Part shown: piece by piece, positions 21,818-29,940 of the stretch | How positions within the stretch are numbered: position 1 is the stretch's first letter | Layout of the letters: the number at the start of each line of letters is the position of its first letter | Assembly: GCA_016871575.1 (NCBI GenBank) | Contig: VHCW01000040.1 | Span: 1-39,461 of the forward strand | Direction of reading: 5' to 3' | Source: Verrucomicrobiota bacterium | GTDB taxonomy: Bacteria; Verrucomicrobiota; Verrucomicrobiia; Palsa-1439 | DNA: 39,461 bases | The notes under the pieces: generated by a model | Told to the model about the DNA's origin: nothing | The model's database searches: none | What the model saw: the letters and a program-made list of their open reading frames with translations, nothing else | Program-made: the position numbers and the translations under genes

Positions 21818-23794
21818 ATGAGCAACCGAATTGGAGTCTATGTCTGCCACTGCGGCACCAACATCGCCAGCATGGTGGACTGCAAGGCCGTGGCCGAGTA
21901 TGCCGCCACGCTGCCCGGCGTCGCACTGTCGCGCGACTACAAATACATGTGTTCGGATCCCGGCCAGACGCTGATCCAGCAGGACATCAAGGAACACAAG
22001 CTCGACCGCATCATCGTGTCGGCCTGTTCGCCCCTGTTGCACGAGCACACGTTCCGCAACGCCACCAGGCAGGGCGGAATCAACGAATTCTTCTTCCAGA
22101 TGGTCAACATCCGCGAGCACGACGCGTGGGTCCACACCGACCGCGCGAAAGCCACGGAGAAGGCCAAGGACCTGATCCGCGCCGCCGTGCATCGCGTCCC
22201 GTTCCACAAACCGCTGGAGAAAAAGACTGTCCCGATCAAGCCCGACGTGCTGATCGTCGGCGGCGGCATCGCCGGCATCCACGCCGCGCTCACGCTGGCC
22301 AACGCGGGGAAGAAAGTCTATCTCGTCGAGCGCGATGCCACCATCGGCGGCCACATGGCCAAGTTCGACAAGACGTTCCCGACGCTCGATTGCGCGGCGT
22401 GCATCCTGACGCCGAAGATGAGCACCGTGAAGACGCACCCCAACATCACGATGTGGACGTACTCCGACGTGACCAAGGTGGAGGGCTTTGTCGGCAACTA
22501 CAAAGTCACCGTCCGCCGCAACCCGCGCTACATTATCGAGGAGCTTTGCGTCGGTTGCTCCGAGTGCGTCGAAGCCTGCGTCTTCAAGGAACCAAAATTC
22601 CCCGACGAGTTCAACCTCGGCCTCGGCAAACGCAAGCCCGTCTTTCTGCCGTTCCCGCAGGCCACGCCGCTCGTGGCGGTCATTGACCCGGAGACCTGCA
22701 TCCAACTCAAGACCGGAAAGTGCAAGAAAACCTGCGTCGAGGCCTGCGGCGACCGCAAGGCCATTGACTTCTCGCAGAAGGCTGAGGAGAAGGAAATCGA
22801 GGTTGGCACCATCATCCTGTCAACCGGCTTCAAGATCTTCGACGCGAAACGCATCCCCTACTACGGCTACGGCACCTATTCGAATGTCTTTACCGCCCTC
22901 GACATCGAGCGGCTCGTCAATGCCAGCGGCCCGACCGGCGGTGAACTCGTCCTCCGCAACGGACAGAAACCAAAATCCGTTGCCATCGTCCATTGCGTCG
23001 GCAGCCGCGACGAGAACACCAACAAGTATTGCTCGCGCGTCTGTTGCATGTACTCGCTGAAGCTCGCCCATCTCGTCAAGGAACGAACCGGCGCCGAAGT
23101 CTATAACTTCTACATTGACATGCGGACCCCCGGCAAAGGCTTCGAGGAGTTTTACTCCAAAGTCTCCGGCGAAGGCGTCCACATGATCCGCGGCAAAGTC
23201 GCCGACGTCTTCCTCGAAAATCCCGCCGACAAGAGCGGCCGGATGATCGTTCAGGCGGAGGACACGTTGCTGAACATCATGCGGAAAGTGCCGGTGGACA
23301 TGGTCGTGCTCGGCGTCGGCCTCGAAGCGCAAGCTGATGCCAACGACGTGCGGCGGCAGTTCAACATCTCCTGCTCCACTGAGGGCTGGTTCCTCGAACG
23401 CCACCCGAAGCTCGCGCCGGTGAACACGTTCACCGACGGCATCTTCCTCGCTGGCTGTTGCCAGGGACCGAAGGACATTCCCGACACCGTCGCCCAAGCC
23501 GGCGCGGCGGCCGCGGAAGCGCTGGCGTTGATTGACGCCGGGTCCGTCGAGTTGGAGCCGAACACGGCGTTTGTCGTCGAACAGGAATGTTCGGGTTGCA
23601 AGACCTGCATCCCGATGTGCCCGTACACGGCCATCAGCCGCAACGAGGACAAGAAGATCGCTGTCATCAACGAGGCCCTCTGCAAAGGCTGCGGCACCTG
23701 CGTCGCCGCCTGCCCCAGCGGCGCCATCAAACAAAATCTCTTCGAGGACGATGAAATCTTCGAGGAAATCAACGGAGTGCTCGCCCATGTCTGA
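21818..23794 (+). CDS. hdrA: Heterodisulfide reductase-like subunit A (FAD-bifurcating)
   Basis: The 658-residue length is close to methanogen HdrA. The order is an N-terminal cysteine-rich domain (VYVCHCGTNIASMVD), a thioredoxin-reductase-like FAD domain with VGGGIAGIHAA (147-157) and LDCAACILTPKM, an inserted ferredoxin (CVGCSECVEAC), the YCSRVCCMYS segment, GIFLAGCCQGPKDIP, and two C-terminal [4Fe-4S] motifs (CSGCKTCIPMCP and CKGCGTCVAACP). In the MvhADG-HdrABC complex the HdrA FAD splits H2 electrons between ferredoxin and the HdrB acceptor. An AGAAGGAGA ribosome site precedes ATG 21818. The stop overlaps mvhD by 8 nt. Confidence 0.95.
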   Translation: MSNRIGVYVCHCGTNIASMVDCKAVAEYAATLPGVALSRDYKYMCSDPGQTLIQQDIKEHKLDRIIVSACSPLLHEHTFRNATRQGGINEFFFQMVNIREHDAWVHTDRAKATEKAKDLIRAAVHRVPFHKPLEKKTVPIKPDVLIVGGGIAGIHAALTLANAGKKVYLVERDATIGGHMAKFDKTFPTLDCAACILTPKMSTVKTHPNITMWTYSDVTKVEGFVGNYKVTVRRNPRYIIEELCVGCSECVEACVFKEPKFPDEFNLGLGKRKPVFLPFPQATPLVAVIDPETCIQLKTGKCKKTCVEACGDRKAIDFSQKAEEKEIEVGTIILSTGFKIFDAKRIPYYGYGTYSNVFTALDIERLVNASGPTGGELVLRNGQKPKSVAIVHCVGSRDENTNKYCSRVCCMYSLKLAHLVKERTGAEVYNFYIDMRTPGKGFEEFYSKVSGEGVHMIRGKVADVFLENPADKSGRMIVQAEDTLLNIMRKVPVDMVVLGVGLEAQADANDVRRQFNISCSTEGWFLERHPKLAPVNTFTDGIFLAGCCQGPKDIPDTVAQAGAAAAEALALIDAGSVELEPNTAFVVEQECSGCKTCIPMCPYTAISRNEDKKIAVINEALCKGCGTCVAACPSGAIKQNLFEDDEIFEEINGVLAHV

Positions 23795-24293
23795 ACCCAC
23801 CAACACATTTGAACCGCGCATCGTTGCGTTCTTCTGCAACTGGTGCACCTACACCGCCGCCGACCTCGCCGGCGTGTCCCGGATGAAATACGCCCCGAAC
23901 ATCCGCGTCGTCCGCCTGATGTGTTCGGGCCGGCTCGACCCGCAGTTCGTCATGGCGGCGTTCGCCAAGGGCGCCGACGGCGTCCTCATCGGCGGCTGCC
24001 ATCCCGGCGACTGCCATTACGTCGAGGGAAACTACAAGGCGTTGCGCCGCGTAACGCTCCTCAAGCGGATGCTCGCCGACCTCGGCATCGAGGAGGACCG
24101 GTTCCGCCTCGAATGGATTTCCGCGAGCGAAGGCGACAAGGTCAAGCACGTCGTCAACGAGATGGTCGAGAAGATCCGCGCGCTCGGCCCGCTCGACATG
24201 CCCGGCAAACACACCCACTGGGACAAGGAAATGGAAGAACTTGAAGCCCACGTCAACCACAGCCAGAAGGAGATTCCCGCCCATGCCCACTAA
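23787..24293 (+). CDS. mvhD: MvhD-type [2Fe-2S] linker subunit
   Basis: From ATG 23787 the protein has 168 residues. The conserved cysteines Cys17, Cys20 (CNWCTYTAADLAG), Cys46 (LMCSGR), Cys71 and Cys76 (GGCHPGDCHY) match MvhD/FrhD proteins, which connect the hydrogenase MvhAG to HdrA through a [2Fe-2S] cluster. The last 30 residues are rich in Glu and His. It overlaps hdrA by 8 nt and mvhG by 11 nt, consistent with a tightly coupled complex. Confidence 0.94.
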   Translation: MSEPTNTFEPRIVAFFCNWCTYTAADLAGVSRMKYAPNIRVVRLMCSGRLDPQFVMAAFAKGADGVLIGGCHPGDCHYVEGNYKALRRVTLLKRMLADLGIEEDRFRLEWISASEGDKVKHVVNEMVEKIRALGPLDMPGKHTHWDKEMEELEAHVNHSQKEIPAHAH

Positions 24294-25254
24294 ACCCAAA
24301 ATCGGTTTCTACTGGTGCGCCAGTTGCGGCGGCTGCGAAGAGTCCGTCGTTGATTTGGCCGAGGACGTCTTGATGGTCACCGCGGCGGTGGACATCATCT
24401 TCTGGCCCTGCGCGATGGACTTCAAGAAAGCCGACATCGAAGCGATGCCCGACAAGAGCATCGTCGCCACACTGCTGAACGGCGCGATCCGTTCCAGCGA
24501 ACAGGAAGAGATGGCGCACCTGTTGCGTCGCAAGAGCCAGGTGCTCATTGCCTTCGGTTCCTGCGCCCACACCGGCGGCATCCCCGGCCTCGCCAACCAG
24601 TTCACGTGCGAACAGATCATGAAATACGTCTATGAGGAATGCCCGACGATGGTCAACGACCAGAAGACGCACCCGCAGACGCATTTCAAGGACGGCAACC
24701 GCGAGACGGAACTGCCCGTGATCCGCAATGTCGTTCGCGCGCTCGACCAGGTCGTGGATGTTGACTACTACATCCCCGGCTGTCCGCCGACGCCGAAGCT
24801 GTTGAAGGAGGCCGTGCTCGCGTTGCTCAGCGGCAAGCTCCCGCCGAAAGGCAGCGTGCTCGCGCCGAACATCGCTGTTTGCCAGCAGTGCAAACGCAAC
24901 GACAGCAAACCGCAGGACATCAGCCTCACCGAGTTCAAGCGTCCGCACCAGATCATCGCTGACCCCGACATCTGCCTGCTCGCACAAGGTTTGCCCTGCC
25001 TCGGCCCCGCCACGCGCGGCGGTTGCGACGCCGTCTGCATTCAGGGCAACATGCCCTGCACCGGTTGCTTCGGTCCCGTGGACAACGTCCACGATCACGG
25101 CGCCAAGATTCTCAGTTACCTCGCCTCCACCGCCGCCGGCAAGGAGGAGAAGGACATCACCAAAACGCTGGCCGGGATTCCCGATCCGGTCGGCACGTTC
25201 TACCGTTACGGTTTGGCGAAGTGCTTGCTTCGCGGAAAGGTCTCCCAGTCATGA
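24283..25254 (+). CDS. mvhG: Group 3c [NiFe] hydrogenase small subunit
   Basis: From ATG 24283 the protein has 323 residues. The proximal cluster region is WCASCGGCEE (Cys12, 15, 18), then GSCAHTGG and IPGCPPTP. The C-terminal third adds more cysteines (CQQCKRND, PCLGPATRGGCDAVC and MPCTGCFGP) for medial and distal [4Fe-4S] clusters, as in MvhG but not in HoxY. There is no export signal. It carries electrons from MvhA to MvhD-HdrA. It overlaps both neighbours. Confidence 0.94.
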   Translation: MPTKPKIGFYWCASCGGCEESVVDLAEDVLMVTAAVDIIFWPCAMDFKKADIEAMPDKSIVATLLNGAIRSSEQEEMAHLLRRKSQVLIAFGSCAHTGGIPGLANQFTCEQIMKYVYEECPTMVNDQKTHPQTHFKDGNRETELPVIRNVVRALDQVVDVDYYIPGCPPTPKLLKEAVLALLSGKLPPKGSVLAPNIAVCQQCKRNDSKPQDISLTEFKRPHQIIADPDICLLAQGLPCLGPATRGGCDAVCIQGNMPCTGCFGPVDNVHDHGAKILSYLASTAAGKEEKDITKTLAGIPDPVGTFYRYGLAKCLLRGKVSQS

Positions 25255-26771
25255 ATGATCCCCTGAAACAAGTTTGGAACCAAGGCCAGCAGGCCGCCGC
25301 CGCCGCCTACAAGGCGCGTCGCGTTGCCATTGACCCAATCACCCGCCTCGAGGGCCACGGTAAGATTGACATCCATCTCGATGAGAAGGGCGACGTCGAG
25401 CGCGCCTATTTCCAAGTGCCCGAACTGCGCGGATTTGAGGTGTTCTCGTTGGGGCGACCGGCTGAGGACATGCCGCAAATCACCTCCCGCATCTGCGGCG
25501 TCTGCCCGACCGCCCACCACATGTCCGGCGTCAAGGCGTTGGATGACCTCTACAAGGTCGAACCGACTTCCGCCGCCAAGAAACTGCGCGAGCTGGTCTA
25601 TAGCGCGTTCATGCTCGAGGACCACGCGCTCCACGTGTATATCCTCGGCGGCCCCGACTTCATCGTTGGCCCCGATGCGCCGCCCGAACTGCGCAACGTC
25701 GTCGGCGTCATCCAGAAAGTCGGCCTCGAAATCGGCAAGCGCGTCATCTCATCTCGCCGGCGCGTCCGCGAATTGATCGCCTACCTCGGCGGCAAAGTCA
25801 TTCACCCCGTGCTCGGCCTCCCCGGCGGCGTCGCGAAAGGCATGTCGCCACAAGACCTGCCGCAGTTCCAGCAGCTCGGCAAGGACGCGCTCGACTTCGC
25901 GCAGTTCACGCTCCAGGTCTTCAAGGACATCGTCCTCAAGAACGACGCCTACGTGAAGCTCATCACCTCCGACGATTACACGCACAAGACCTATTACATG
26001 GGCATGGTGGACGCCAACAACAAGGTCAACTTCTACGACGGCAAGATCCGCGTCGTCACGCCCGCCGGCAAGGAATACGCCAAGTTCGACATCCATCAGT
26101 ACAAGGACTTCGTGGCCGAGCACGTCGAGCCGTGGAGCTACATGAAGTTCTGTTTCCTCAAGCCGGTTGGCTGGAACGGATTCACCGAGGGCGACAAGAG
26201 CGGCATCTACTCCGTTGCGCCGCTCGCCCGCCTCAACGCCTCCGACGGCATGGCCACGCCCATCGCGCAGAAGGCCTACGAGGAATTCTATGTGACACTC
26301 GGCGGCAAGCCCGTCCATCACACGTTGGCGAATCATTGGGCGCGTTGCATCGAAATCATCTACGCAGCCGAGCGCATGAACGAACTCCTCAACGACCCGG
26401 AGATCACGAGCAAGGACATCCGTTGCCTGCCGACACAGAAGCCGACCGTCGGCATCGGCGTCGTCGAAGCGCCGCGCGGCACGCTCATCCACGAGTATTA
26501 CACCGACGACAACGGTATCCTCACCAAGGCCAACCTCATCGTCGCCACGCAAGGCAACGCCGCCCGCATGGCGATGAGCGTCGAGAAAGCCGCGAAAGGA
26601 TTGATCCACGGCGGCAAGGTTGATCACGGGTTGCTTAACAAAGTCGAGATGGCGTTCCGCGCCTACGACCCCTGTCTCGGTTGCGCCACCCACGCCATCG
26701 GCCAGACGCCGATGATCGTCACCATCCGCGACCCGCAAGGCAACGTGGTGCAAACATTACGGCGCGACTGA
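25251..26771 (+). CDS. mvhA: Group 3c [NiFe] hydrogenase large subunit
   Basis: From ATG 25251 (ATGA overlap with mvhG) the protein has 506 residues. L1 is RICGVCPTAHH (Cys82, Cys85) and L2 is DPCLGCATH (Cys475, Cys478, His481). A 25-residue C-terminal extension (AIGQTPMIVTI to RRD) must be removed during maturation. This second [NiFe] catalytic subunit is clearly diverged from HoxH of the same block but shares the CATHAxGQxPM cleavage context. It oxidises H2 for the HdrABC bifurcating module or runs in reverse. Confidence 0.95.
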   Translation: MNDPLKQVWNQGQQAAAAAYKARRVAIDPITRLEGHGKIDIHLDEKGDVERAYFQVPELRGFEVFSLGRPAEDMPQITSRICGVCPTAHHMSGVKALDDLYKVEPTSAAKKLRELVYSAFMLEDHALHVYILGGPDFIVGPDAPPELRNVVGVIQKVGLEIGKRVISSRRRVRELIAYLGGKVIHPVLGLPGGVAKGMSPQDLPQFQQLGKDALDFAQFTLQVFKDIVLKNDAYVKLITSDDYTHKTYYMGMVDANNKVNFYDGKIRVVTPAGKEYAKFDIHQYKDFVAEHVEPWSYMKFCFLKPVGWNGFTEGDKSGIYSVAPLARLNASDGMATPIAQKAYEEFYVTLGGKPVHHTLANHWARCIEIIYAAERMNELLNDPEITSKDIRCLPTQKPTVGIGVVEAPRGTLIHEYYTDDNGILTKANLIVATQGNAARMAMSVEKAAKGLIHGGKVDHGLLNKVEMAFRAYDPCLGCATHAIGQTPMIVTIRDPQGNVVQTLRRD

Positions 26772-26777
26772 CGTTCC

Positions 26778-27491
26778 ATGAACATCAAGGTCCTCAAGAA
26801 TGTCCTTGAGGCGAACGACCAGTTGGCGGCGCGCATCCGCCACCAACTGGCCGCTCGTCGCATCACCGCCATCAACGTCATCAGCGCCCCCGGCGCCGGC
26901 AAGACCTCGCTGCTGGAGCGGACGATCCCGCTGCTGAAGCAGTTCCGCGTCGGCGTCCTCGAAGGCGACATCGCCACCACGCGCGACGCCGAGCGCATCG
27001 AAAAACTCGGCGTTCCCGTCATCCAACTTCTCACCGGCGGCGCCTGCCACCTCGAAGCCGCGCTCATCCAGCGCGGCCTCGGGGAACTCAACCTCGACGC
27101 CATCAACCTCCTCATCATCGAAAACGTCGGCAACATCGCCTGCCCCGCCGAGTTCGACCTCGGCGAGAACGCGAAGGTCGGCATCCTCAGCGTCACCGAG
27201 GGCCACGACAAACCGGCGAAGTACCCGCTCCTCTTCCACGAAGTCGCCGCGCTCGTCCTCAACAAGATTGACCTGTTGCCGTACACCGATTTCGACTACG
27301 CGAAGTTCGAGGCCGATTTCCGGAAGCTCAACGCCGCCGCTCCCATCTTCAAGCTCTCCTGCCGCACCGGCGAAGGTATTGGCGACTGGATCCACTGGCT
27401 CGAACACGTCGCTGGCGGCGAGATCCACGTTCACCCGCACACGCATTCCCACGTCGAGGGCGTCGAGCCGCACACCCACCCGCACCGATGA
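26778..27491 (+). CDS. hypB: HypB nickel-insertion GTPase with C-terminal His-rich tail
   Basis: This 237-residue SIMIBI GTPase has a P-loop SAPGAGKTS (about 36-44), the EGDIATTRDAERI segment, the metal-site segment TGGACHLEA, ENVGNIACPAEFDLGE and NKIDLLPY for guanine recognition. It inserts nickel with HypA. The last 23 residues hold eight histidines (HVHPHTHSH and PHTHPHR). Many HypB proteins have such a nickel-storing stretch at the N-terminus; here it is at the C-terminus. It overlaps hypF by 4 nt. Confidence 0.94.
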   Translation: MNIKVLKNVLEANDQLAARIRHQLAARRITAINVISAPGAGKTSLLERTIPLLKQFRVGVLEGDIATTRDAERIEKLGVPVIQLLTGGACHLEAALIQRGLGELNLDAINLLIIENVGNIACPAEFDLGENAKVGILSVTEGHDKPAKYPLLFHEVAALVLNKIDLLPYTDFDYAKFEADFRKLNAAAPIFKLSCRTGEGIGDWIHWLEHVAGGEIHVHPHTHSHVEGVEPHTHPHR

Positions 27492-29722
27492 AGACGCGCG
27501 TGCAGGCGAAGATCGTTGGCCGCGTCCAAGGCGTCGGCTTCCGCCCGACTGTTTATCGCTACGCCACCGAACTCGGCCTCGCCGGTTTCGTCCGCAACGA
27601 CCCGCAAGGCGTCATCCTCGAAGTCGAAGGCGAACCCGAAAACGTCAATGCCTTTCTCGATCATCTTCAAGCAGCACCCCCGCCACAGGCCGTCATCACC
27701 AGCGTCGAGACACACCCGCAAACGCCGCGCGGCGACAACAAGTTCGAGGTCGTCGAGTCCGAAGCCACCGGCAACGCTGAGGTTCACATCTCGCCCGACC
27801 TCGCCACTTGCGACGATTGCCTCCGTGAACTGAACGACCCGCAAGACCGCCGCCACGGTTATCCGTTCATCAACTGCACCAACTGCGGCCCGCGTTTCAC
27901 CATCATCCGCGATCTCCCCTACGACCGAGCCAACACCAGCATGGCCGGCTTCGCGATGTGTCCGCCGTGCGGCTACGAGTATCACGACCCGCACGACCGT
28001 CGTTTCCACGCCCAGCCAGACGCATGTGAGCGATGCGGCCCGCGCTTGAGCATGGAAATCACCGACGCCGTCAACTTGCTCCGTTCCGGCCAGATCGTCG
28101 CCATCAAGAGCCTCGGCGGGTTTCATCTCGCCTGCACGCTCGCCGCCGTCGCCACGCTGCGCGAGCGGAAGCATCGTCCGCACAAACCGTTTGCCGTCAT
28201 GTTCCGCGACGTCGAAACCGTAAAGCGTTACTGCCGCGTGAATGAGTCCGAAGAAGCGGAACTGCTCTCCACAGCGCGACCAATTGTTGTCCTTAAAACT
28301 CCATCACTCCATCGCTCCATCACTCCCGATTTTCCCACCATCGGCGCATTCCTCCCCTACACCCCGATTCACCACTTACTCATGCAGCACTTCGACGCGC
28401 TGGTGATGACCAGCGGCAACCTTGCCGAGGAGCCGATTGCCAGTGATGACGCCGAACTGCCGCACGTCGCCGACGCCGTGCTCACGCACAACCGGCCCAT
28501 CGTCCACAAGTGCGATGATTCCGTCGTTCGCATCGTCAACGGCCAGCGACAGTTCTTCCGCCGGGCGCGCGGCTTCGCGCCGAGCGCGATCCGGTTCGCT
28601 GAGGATTGTCCGCATATCCTCGCCGTTGGCGGCGAGTTGAAGAGTACCTTCTGCCTCGCGCGAAACGGTTTTGCCTTTCTCTCCCAGCACATTGGCGACT
28701 TGAAGGAACTGAAGACGGTCGAGTATTTCGAGCGAGAGATTGCCGAGTGGCAGCGCCTGATGCGCGTCGCGCCGGTGGCAGTCGCTCACGATCTGCACCC
28801 CGGTTATCGTTCGACGCGCTGGGCGCAGGGGCAGGCGGTGAAGTTGATTCCAGTTCAGCATCACCACGCCCACATCGTCACTGTGATGGCGGAGCATGAC
28901 CTACACGGCGAAGTCATCGGCGTCGCGCTCGATGGAACCGGCTACGGGACCGACGGCACGATCTGGGGCGGCGAGTTCTTGTTGGCGACCCGCGCCGATT
29001 TCGAGCGGGTCGCCCACTTCAAACAATACCGGCTCCCCGGCGGCGAAAAGGCCATTGAGGAACCGTGGCGCATGGCCGTCAGCGTATTGGCCGCCGAAAA
29101 CCTCGCCCCCGAAATCCGGTCAATCAGAGGAACGATCGTTCCCCTGAAACACCGGATGGTGGAGCAACTGGTGAGGGACGGGTTCCAGTCGCCGCTCACC
29201 TCCAGCGCCGGGCGGTTGTTCGACGCGGCGGCGGCGATGCTCGGCCTGTGCGATGTGGCGACGCACGAGGCGCAGGCCGCAATCCGTCTCGAAGCGGCGG
29301 CGGACGCGTCGGTGACGGGACATTACCCGTTTGACTTGAACGGCCCTGTGCTCGACTTCGGACGGACGATTCGCGCATTGCTTGACGACCGGCAGAACGT
29401 CGGCCTTGCAGCAGCCCGTTTCCACAACACCATCGTCGCCGGCATTGTGCGCGTTTGCGAATCGGTGCGCGAACAACGCGGGTTGAAGCGTGTGGCGCTG
29501 TCGGGCGGCGTGTTCCAGAACGAGTGGATTCTGACACGCACGACTGCGGCCTTGCGCGAGCGCGGTTTCGAGGTGTTCACCAATACGCTCGTGCCGCCCA
29601 ATGACGGCGGGCTGTCGCTCGGACAGGCAGCAGTTGCGGCGGCGCGATTTGTGGGACAAGCGTCCCGCTTGTCCGCAGTAAACGTGGACAACCGGGACGG
29701 TTGTCCCACAGAGGACAAATAA
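27488..29722 (+). CDS. hypF: HypF carbamoyltransferase
   Basis: The 744-residue protein has all HypF domains: acylphosphatase (GRVQGVGFRPTVYRYA, 11-26), zinc fingers (CDDCLREL, CTNCGPRF, CPPCGYEYHDP, CERCGP), the YrdC-like domain (about 190-370) and the Kae1-like domain with the VQHHHAHIV metal site, ALDGTGYGTDG and ALSGGVFQNEW. It makes the carbamoyl group for the CN ligands of the NiFe site. Two sections derive from repeats: an octamer array at 28299-28326 in the YrdC-like domain, and the last 23 or so codons (VGQASRLS to the end), which coincide with a palindromic intergenic repeat. The normal family C-terminus ends near LSLGQAAVAAARF. Confidence 0.95.
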   Translation: MKTRVQAKIVGRVQGVGFRPTVYRYATELGLAGFVRNDPQGVILEVEGEPENVNAFLDHLQAAPPPQAVITSVETHPQTPRGDNKFEVVESEATGNAEVHISPDLATCDDCLRELNDPQDRRHGYPFINCTNCGPRFTIIRDLPYDRANTSMAGFAMCPPCGYEYHDPHDRRFHAQPDACERCGPRLSMEITDAVNLLRSGQIVAIKSLGGFHLACTLAAVATLRERKHRPHKPFAVMFRDVETVKRYCRVNESEEAELLSTARPIVVLKTPSLHRSITPDFPTIGAFLPYTPIHHLLMQHFDALVMTSGNLAEEPIASDDAELPHVADAVLTHNRPIVHKCDDSVVRIVNGQRQFFRRARGFAPSAIRFAEDCPHILAVGGELKSTFCLARNGFAFLSQHIGDLKELKTVEYFEREIAEWQRLMRVAPVAVAHDLHPGYRSTRWAQGQAVKLIPVQHHHAHIVTVMAEHDLHGEVIGVALDGTGYGTDGTIWGGEFLLATRADFERVAHFKQYRLPGGEKAIEEPWRMAVSVLAAENLAPEIRSIRGTIVPLKHRMVEQLVRDGFQSPLTSSAGRLFDAAAAMLGLCDVATHEAQAAIRLEAAADASVTGHYPFDLNGPVLDFGRTIRALLDDRQNVGLAAARFHNTIVAGIVRVCESVREQRGLKRVALSGGVFQNEWILTRTTAALRERGFEVFTNTLVPPNDGGLSLGQAAVAAARFVGQASRLSAVNVDNRDGCPTEDK
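28299..28326. repeat. CTCCATCA octamer array inside hypF
   Basis: Three head-to-tail 8-bp units (CTCCATCA, CTCCATCG, CTCCATCA) and a partial fourth lie in frame in hypF and encode TPSLHRSITP in a loop between RPIVVL and GAFLPYTPIHHLL. The same word family occurs before the protease gene (11266-11281) and at the right edge (39416-39433). Length of the loop is tolerated by the family, so the gene appears intact. Confidence 0.6.
29650..29710. repeat. Palindromic repeat forming the 3' end of hypF
   Basis: Two 25-nt inverted arms (29650-29674 and 29686-29710) match at 23 of 25 positions around an 11-nt loop. Each arm is itself palindromic (GACAAGCGTCCCGCTTGTC on the left). The two mismatches are compensating C/G swaps that preserve each arm's own symmetry, a mark of selection on folding or of a repeat family. 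It lies across the last codons of hypF, 12 nt before the stop codon end and just before hypC. Confidence 0.75.
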
Positions 29723-29724
29723 TC

Positions 29725-29940
29725 ATGTGTCTAGCGGTACCAGCGAAGATAGTGGAACTGAACGGGATGACCGCGACGATCTCGATTGAGGGGACGTTGC
29801 GCGAGGTGGACGTGTCGCTTGTGGACGAGCCGCGGCTTGGTGATTACGTGTTGATACACGCCGGGTTCGCCATTCAGAAGTGGGACGAGTCCGATTATCA
29901 GGAGTGGAAGGAGATTCAGGAATCCGTGCCGCATGAATGA
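29725..29940 (+). CDS. hypC: HypC/HupF hydrogenase assembly chaperone
   Basis: This is 71 residues starting MCLAVPAKIVEL. The Cys directly after Met is the essential ligand for carrying the Fe(CN)2CO unit with HypD, which fixes the start at 29725. DYVLIHAGFAIQKWDE is the other conserved segment. It starts 2 nt after hypF and overlaps hypD by 8 nt. Confidence 0.95.
   Translation: MCLAVPAKIVELNGMTATISIEGTLREVDVSLVDEPRLGDYVLIHAGFAIQKWDESDYQEWKEIQESVPHE

Noticed and set aside
28299-28326. CRISPR-like or phase-variable array
   Set aside because: Only three 8-bp units without spacers; the 8-bp unit could shift frame if copy number changed, but hypF is intact here and no evidence of variation exists in one sequence.
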